A stretch of DNA of 10,711 nucleotides from JAWXCF01 sp034440515 (lineage in GTDB: Bacteria > Bacteroidota > Bacteroidia > CAILMK01), in contig JAWXCF010000012.1 in the NCBI GenBank assembly GCA_034440515.1, positions 1 through 10,711 of the forward strand, read 5' to 3'. Positions 6,836-10,711 of this stretch are shown one piece after another (the stretch's first letter is position 1; each line of letters begins with the position of its first letter). The notes under the pieces are model-generated. The model searched no databases and was not told the DNA's origin. It worked only from the letters and a program-made list of their open reading frames with translations. Position numbers and translations under genes: made by a program.

Positions 6836-6868
6836 GGATCAATTTTGATCCCTCAACAATGATAATGA
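6836..6868 (-). repeat. Inverted repeat copy 1 with GGATCAA-TTGATCC palindrome
   Basis: Read on the minus strand from 6868 to 6846, this 23-base stretch matches 9701-9723 on the plus strand at 21 of 23 positions (both contain TGTTGAGGGATCA). It continues into a palindrome with perfect 7-bp arms, GGATCAA (6836-6842) and TTGATCC (6845-6851). It lies just before the Shine-Dalgarno sequence of the phosphatase gene. Confidence 0.7.
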
Positions 6869-6887
6869 TGTATCTAGGAGGCTTCGA

Positions 6888-7709
6888 ATGTTCTACTTGG
6901 CTAGTGGCGAACACGTAGGTGCAATTCATCTTAGGTCCAGGATTCCTGGTCAAGATCGAGTTGCTTCGGGAACAGTTGTTCATGGTGAGCAGACCTTTAA
7001 GTATGGTCTTTGCCTTGATGGCAACAGTTCTGGGAAAAACTCAGAGTTTGGTTCTATTATCGGGCGATATCATCTGGAGCGGGAAATTAACCGGCTGTTA
7101 ACGGATGGAACTCCTTTGCAGGAAATTCCTCAATATCTTTTTGACAGCCTGGAAGATGAACTGCGCCGACTGCTTCCCCAGCACGCAACAAAGAGGGCGG
7201 TTGTAGAATTTATTCTCAACTACCTGATTTTCACCGTCGTTGGGTTTATACAAGGCCCCGAGGAAACAATAGTTTTCTATGTGGGCGATGGAATTGTCGA
7301 AATTAATGGGGTCGAAGTGGTCGGTTCTCCAAATCAGGCTCAACAAAAAGGAGCGCCTGATGGAATCGGCTATCGACTTATGGATCGTTTGGATGCTCAG
7401 TATTGGGCAAGTCAAGCAGGGTTAAGAGGTTCTGGTTACCGTCCTATCAATCACTTTACTGTGATCTTAAGACCAACATCAGAAATTCAAACACTCGCAA
7501 TCGGAAGTGATTCGTGGCTACAAGAACGTGAGTACGACAGTCGGTTGCTTTCGCAATTAGTTGCGGAAGTAGATTTTGCCAATCCTGACTATGTTCAGGA
7601 ACGGATCAATATGTGGGCAGGTGCGCCGCACCGAACACCACGTTCTCAGGTTTACTTTGAGGACGACGTTTCGGCGGTAATACTCACTAGAAAGGAAAAT
7701 GGGGAATGA
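6888..7709 (+). CDS. PP2C-type Ser/Thr protein phosphatase
   Basis: The 273-residue product has the metal-binding signature of PP2C (PPM) phosphatases, which remove phosphate from Ser/Thr of proteins using two Mn/Mg ions. Landmarks are GQDR (21-24), LCLDGNSSG (Asp44-Gly45), VGDG (132-135), IGSDSW (Asp208 in the place of the usual SDG) and FEDDVSAVIL (Asp259-Asp260) at the C-terminus. Between them is a helical insert (about 60-120). There is no signal peptide or membrane segment, so it should be cytoplasmic. The ATG at 6888 has an excellent Shine-Dalgarno sequence, AGGAGG at 6876-6881, six bases away. Its stop overlaps the next start as ATGA, so translation is coupled to the kinase. The pair forms a likely phosphorylation switch. 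The changed GSDS motif makes the exact activity less certain than the fold. Confidence 0.78.
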   Translation: MFYLASGEHVGAIHLRSRIPGQDRVASGTVVHGEQTFKYGLCLDGNSSGKNSEFGSIIGRYHLEREINRLLTDGTPLQEIPQYLFDSLEDELRRLLPQHATKRAVVEFILNYLIFTVVGFIQGPEETIVFYVGDGIVEINGVEVVGSPNQAQQKGAPDGIGYRLMDRLDAQYWASQAGLRGSGYRPINHFTVILRPTSEIQTLAIGSDSWLQEREYDSRLLSQLVAEVDFANPDYVQERINMWAGAPHRTPRSQVYFEDDVSAVILTRKENGE

Positions 7710-8749
7710 ATCAGCTGGACACTGTGTTTCTGGGTAACTCCAGATGCAGAGAACGTGTTGATCAAAGCCAGCTCCTAAAAAAAGGTGGCAACGGCAGTGC
7801 GTTTCGTCTAAACCACGACACCGTGCTGAAAGTTTTTCATGAGTACAACCCCACAGATGTAAAAAAACTGGAAGATATGCACATCCACTTTACCCGAAAG
7901 GAAAGTACGGGTGTACGTATTATGACCGAGATAACGCGTCAACAAGAGCTTGCGTTTGATCGTAACGATCAAGTTGTAGGCTTTACAATGCGTTACCTTA
8001 GTAATGACCAGCGACCAATGTGGGAATTTACTCAACCAATGTACCGCAAGAATTTTCGTATTACACCAGCAATGGTGGCACGGGTATTCCTTGCAGGTAT
8101 TCCAGTTATGAACCATGTCCACAACGATTTGGGAATGTGTATAGGTGATCACAATTACCGAAATACATTTCACCGTTTAGGTTCAGATCAGCTACTTCCT
8201 GAAGATTTACTATCGGCTGTAATGGATCAACAAGATGAAGGTCAGTCAAACTGGCTTTTAATCGATGTCGATTCGTTTCAATTTAGCCGGTACGGGTCCG
8301 AAGGGGATCAGTTTTTTTTGGACCCACAGTTGTACGGTAGAAACCTTAACCAACCGGTGTTCATACCGGGTAACGACTGGTACTCCTATGCAGTTATGCT
8401 GCACTGGTGTTTAACTGGTGGTCATCCTTTCGGGGGTGGTCACAGACAGTTACGCTCAATGGATTCACGGATGACAGGAAAAATAAGCGTGTTTGATTCG
8501 TCAGTAATTTACCCTGACGATATTATGCCGCTTACGGATCTGGGTACTAACCTTACCACAATACTGCGCTCTTATTTTGAGGACGACAATCGGGAACCAT
8601 TTCCGGTTGAAGTTCTTATGGAGTTCATCGACTGGCAAGAAGGTAGAACCCGAATTCAGCAACCGCAGGCACAAAACGTCCTGCTCAGCAAATCCCTGCT
8701 GTTAATGTGGCAGAGCTTCAGCAATTGCTCAAGATTCAAGGCTACATAA
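7706..8749 (+). CDS. Divergent Ser/Thr protein kinase-like protein
   Basis: The 347-residue product has a protein-kinase fold of the bacterial type that often accompanies PP2C genes. A glycine-rich loop KKGGNGSAFRL (25-35) is followed by VLKVF with the ATP-binding Lys42. The catalytic loop is GDHNYRN (Asp148, Asn153) in place of HRD-x4-N, and LIDVDSFQF (Asp189) stands for DFG. Then come NDWYSYAVMLHWCLTGGHPF (the D-W-S-x-A-V element of the C-lobe) and a Gln/Pro-rich tail. It would phosphorylate proteins in the cytoplasm and be opposed by the phosphatase encoded just before it (ATGA overlap). Its last residues, after about 325 (VLLSKSLLLMWQSF), are unlike a kinase tail, while the -1 frame reads KRPAQQIPAVNVAELQQLL into the next gene. 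The true protein may therefore continue into the beta-rich domain downstream. Confidence 0.75.
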   Translation: MNQLDTVFLGNSRCRERVDQSQLLKKGGNGSAFRLNHDTVLKVFHEYNPTDVKKLEDMHIHFTRKESTGVRIMTEITRQQELAFDRNDQVVGFTMRYLSNDQRPMWEFTQPMYRKNFRITPAMVARVFLAGIPVMNHVHNDLGMCIGDHNYRNTFHRLGSDQLLPEDLLSAVMDQQDEGQSNWLLIDVDSFQFSRYGSEGDQFFLDPQLYGRNLNQPVFIPGNDWYSYAVMLHWCLTGGHPFGGGHRQLRSMDSRMTGKISVFDSSVIYPDDIMPLTDLGTNLTTILRSYFEDDNREPFPVEVLMEFIDWQEGRTRIQQPQAQNVLLSKSLLLMWQSFSNCSRFKAT

Positions 8750-9699
8750 TGGCAACAGTAGTTGAAGCTGGAAAAGTACATATCGCAGCCGTAGAAAGCG
8801 GTCGAGTTGTGTACTATCTTGTTGATGCTCAAACAGGTAGTCAGCTTAAACGGATGCTTTTGATGCCGCTTAATGCGGGTAATCGTCTTAGCATATTCCT
8901 TGGCACCAATACATTTGGTGCAATCACCCCGTTCCTCGTAATCGACCCGCCATTCACTGATTGGTTGTCGGTTTACGAAATAACAAATACGGGAGTTGAA
9001 AAACTCACAGAAGTAGAAACAGGAGGATATCTAGCACAAGACACTAGCATGTTCTCAACAACAAGACGGCAACTTATTTACATGGTGCACAACGATTTGT
9101 TTGCACTATCTGTAGAAAGAGGTCGTCCGGTAAGCCGAAATCTTCGGTCATACCGTCACAATCAAACGTGGTTCGTTGCTGATGCAAACAGCGATACGCC
9201 GTCACTGGTGGTTAGCTATAACACCATCAACGATACCAAATATGTCTACGTTCAGGATCAGCAGGAATTCCCACTACCAATTGAGTCGTTAGGCTTAACT
9301 GAGGTACTGGAAGATATTTCGGCTTTCTTCAGCATTGGACATGTAATGGTAGTTCGCCGGACCAAATACAAGGGTCGATATTTTGTACATTACGAAATGT
9401 CAACCACCGAAGGTCTGCTGGTATACAAATCTGGCAGAATCGCATTTGATGACCCATCGCAATTGTTCAGCCGCACTCTGGGAAGAATTTACACCCGTTC
9501 ACGGGACGGTAAATTGGATATGATTCTTCACCCCACTGCTGAAGGTATTAAACAGCAGCGGGTACAAGAAAATACAATCCGTCCATTCCCATTAGGGCAG
9601 ACTGTTGTAAATGAAGGCTCTCAACTGTATCAGATTCCTGTTGAGGGAAGGCTTGCAATTCTCTCCGTTAGCGAAGATGCGATTTTTCGCATTGGATAG
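8749..9699 (+). CDS. Unrecognised beta-rich protein, probable propeller, coupled or fused to the kinase
   Basis: From the ATG at 8749 the product has 316 residues. It is almost entirely short alternating strands, such as KVHIAAVESGRVVYYLVDAQ, QLIYMVHNDLFALSVERGRP and LAILSVSEDAIFRIG, which suggests a beta-propeller sensor or scaffold. I recognise no family, catalytic motif, signal peptide or membrane segment. The start overlaps the kinase stop as TAATG and has AAGG (8738-8741) seven bases upstream, so translational coupling is plausible. However, the frame is open further back to 8647, including a GTG at 8707, and its extra residues form a Pro/Ala/Gln linker that would join smoothly to the kinase if one A were added to 8673-8676. 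It could thus be the kinase's sensor domain. A palindrome starts 17 bases past the stop. Confidence 0.6.
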   Translation: MATVVEAGKVHIAAVESGRVVYYLVDAQTGSQLKRMLLMPLNAGNRLSIFLGTNTFGAITPFLVIDPPFTDWLSVYEITNTGVEKLTEVETGGYLAQDTSMFSTTRRQLIYMVHNDLFALSVERGRPVSRNLRSYRHNQTWFVADANSDTPSLVVSYNTINDTKYVYVQDQQEFPLPIESLGLTEVLEDISAFFSIGHVMVVRRTKYKGRYFVHYEMSTTEGLLVYKSGRIAFDDPSQLFSRTLGRIYTRSRDGKLDMILHPTAEGIKQQRVQENTIRPFPLGQTVVNEGSQLYQIPVEGRLAILSVSEDAIFRIG

Positions 9700-9700
9700 T

Positions 9701-9733
9701 TCATTATCGCTGTTGAGGGATCATTTGATCCCT
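9701..9733 (+). repeat. Inverted repeat copy 2 with AGGGATCA-TGATCCCT palindrome
   Basis: Bases 9701-9723 repeat, in inverted orientation, the sequence at 6846-6868 (21 of 23). The repeat runs into a palindrome with perfect 8-bp arms, AGGGATCA (9716-9723) and TGATCCCT (9726-9733), separated by TT. It begins two bases after the stop of the beta-rich protein. No T run follows (TTAGC), so a terminator is unlikely on the plus strand. Confidence 0.7.
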
Positions 9734-9780
9734 TAGCAAATTTTAACCGATAGTATCAATAGCTTAAGGAGCTAAAGATC

Positions 9781-10710
9781 ATGGTACAACGCAATTGGAA
9801 ACCAAGTCTTGCAAGTCGTCGTGAGCCGCTGGACAGCTTTGAGCTGGCAGCAGCTTGGAATGCAGGTGTTCGCGCTCGTCAGTCTCTGGCAAGCGAAGAC
9901 ACCATCATCCGCATGATGTGGGGTGTTGACCTTCAGGATGATTTCATCTGGGGTTCACTTCCCGTTCCGGGTGGTGAAAGCGCATTGAGCCGTTTTGTCC
10001 AGTGGGGCTATGACAATGTTCACAGCATCGCCCGCATTACCGCCAGCGCCGACGACCACATGTACAACCAGATTTTTCACCCGGCAGCGTGGATGGATCA
10101 GGATGGCAATCATCCCGATCCGCTCGTGACCGGACCTCTGGTCATCACAATGGCGGACATCCGCGCAGGTAAGTGGATTCCGTTGTTGGATCAGGAATGG
10201 CAAATGCGTTATGTGTTCCGTTTGGAGCAGGCGGGCAAAGTCCTCGTGATTTGGCCTTATCACTGCATTCGCGGAACCAAAGGCAGCAGTCTTGCACCGG
10301 CATGGATCGAATTCATGACGTTCTGGGCAGGCGCTCGCAACGCGCAGTACAATCACACCCTCAAGGGTTCCTTCTGGGGCAGCGAAATGTATGCTCCTCA
10401 GGTGGCGCTGGTTCCCCACCCCAGTGATCCCAACGCCAAACTGGTTCGTCTCTATGACGAGCTGGTGGACGTTGACCAAATCATGGCAGGCGGACTGGCA
10501 GAAAACTACTGCTTTGACGAGTGGGCGCGTGCGAACATCGAAGGATTTTCGACTCGTGCGCCCGAAGTTTTGCGGCGTTTCACCTTCAACCGTGAATTCA
10601 CCGCTCCCATCACTGCGATTCCTGGCTGGGAAGACCGTTTGCGCGCTCAGTACGAGCTGTATTTGCAAAACGGTATTACCGTCGAGAATCTCAACCTGAA
10701 CAGCCTGTAA
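9781..10710 (+). CDS. Enlarged nicotinamidase/isochorismatase-like cysteine hydrolase
   Basis: The 309-residue product carries the full active-site set of the isochorismatase-like superfamily. GVDLQDDF has Asp50, followed by GSLPVPGG as in PncA nicotinamidases. SADDHMYNQIFH gives Asp91, His93 and His100 for the metal, WPYHCIRGTKGSSL matches the WP-HC-GT-G-L motif, HTLKGSF gives the catalytic Lys195, and GLAENYCF gives the nucleophile Cys244. PncA-type enzymes turn nicotinamide into nicotinate for NAD salvage; the substrate here is inferred only from these motifs. It is about 100 residues longer than PncA: an N-terminal extension of about 43, an insert at about 105-150, and a C-terminal extension. 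The ATG at 9781 has AAGGAG (9766-9771) nine bases upstream. Base composition is the richest in G/C of the window, so its origin may differ from the genes before it. Confidence 0.8.
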   Translation: MVQRNWKPSLASRREPLDSFELAAAWNAGVRARQSLASEDTIIRMMWGVDLQDDFIWGSLPVPGGESALSRFVQWGYDNVHSIARITASADDHMYNQIFHPAAWMDQDGNHPDPLVTGPLVITMADIRAGKWIPLLDQEWQMRYVFRLEQAGKVLVIWPYHCIRGTKGSSLAPAWIEFMTFWAGARNAQYNHTLKGSFWGSEMYAPQVALVPHPSDPNAKLVRLYDELVDVDQIMAGGLAENYCFDEWARANIEGFSTRAPEVLRRFTFNREFTAPITAIPGWEDRLRAQYELYLQNGITVENLNLNSL

Positions 10711-10711
10711 C

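Larger units (their letters stand above)
6270..6887. other. Long non-coding spacer at the boundary of the two halves
   Basis: About 620 bases without a clear gene. The first part (6270-6510) is AT-rich and holds only a weak hairpin. From 6517 to 6614 are short repeats of the TGTCAG type, then an AT tract resembling a promoter (6621-6640). Two Shine-Dalgarno-like sites follow: GAAAGGAG (6721-6728) and AAAGGAGG (6762-6769). The second precedes a possible 11-codon ORF. The spacer ends in the first inverted repeat and the Shine-Dalgarno sequence of the phosphatase gene. I see no tRNA, CRISPR or known riboswitch; a structured leader RNA between about 6640 and 6880 is possible. Confidence 0.6.

Noticed and set aside
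9716..9733. The palindrome after the beta-rich gene as a simple terminator
   Set aside because: The loop would be only a few bases and no T run follows; a nearly identical copy lies upstream of the phosphatase gene, where a terminator would not be expected.
9955..10668. A 237-codon minus-strand frame opposite the cysteine hydrolase
   Set aside because: It lies wholly within a gene with complete catalytic motifs on the other strand, has no family motifs, and is a shadow frame of the more G/C-rich sequence.

Overview
The window holds two unlike halves. The left part (about 1-6260) is very AT-rich: a hand count of bases 5281-5340 gives 19 G/C of 60. Its gene set fits a Patescibacteria (CPR)-type genome: a CxxC-x17-CxxC zinc-ribbon protein with an Arg/Asp-rich tail, a KGG-type stress protein, an HI0933-type flavoprotein, a YdjM-type hydrolase, and a large serine recombinase of the kind common in CPR. 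Placement rests on protein resemblance only. Starts in this half lack Shine-Dalgarno sequences, and one promoter predicts an almost leaderless mRNA.

Bases 113-4149 are mostly broken genes. In order: the C-terminal end of a serine recombinase (-), the C-terminal half of a TspO/MBR-like membrane protein with an in-frame TAG, the first 45 codons of a DHFR/RibD-like reductase joined to the last part of a VOC (glyoxalase-like) protein, a small unknown protein, an intact KGG-type protein (-), a GH43-like beta-propeller split by a +1 frameshift, and a YdjM N-terminus (one base missing) joined to an Asp-box (BNR/VPS10-like) C-terminus. Three junctions fall inside genes. This looks like serial deletion after integration, or an assembly chimera. 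Intact genes follow: the zinc-ribbon protein (4269-4769, with promoter and terminator) and the flavoprotein (5003-6253, -).

Bases 6254-6887 carry no clear full gene. They hold a cluster of TGTCAG-type repeats, a promoter-like tract, strong Shine-Dalgarno sequences and a possible 11-codon leader ORF.

The right part (6888-10710) has a higher G/C content (27/60 at 7021-7080; 35/60 at 10381-10440) and strong Shine-Dalgarno sequences. It contains a tightly coupled set: a PP2C-type phosphatase, a divergent protein kinase and a beta-rich protein, probably a propeller that may be the kinase's C-terminal domain across a frameshift. After an 81-base gap comes an enlarged nicotinamidase/isochorismatase-like cysteine hydrolase. 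The three-gene block is bracketed by a pair of nearly identical inverted repeats (21 of 23 bases), each continuing into a GGATCA-TGATCC palindrome. These could be ends of a mobile cassette or paired regulator sites. A reversible-phosphorylation switch linked to a hydrolase of the NAD-salvage superfamily is the best candidate here for an undescribed system; the functional link is inferred from position only.
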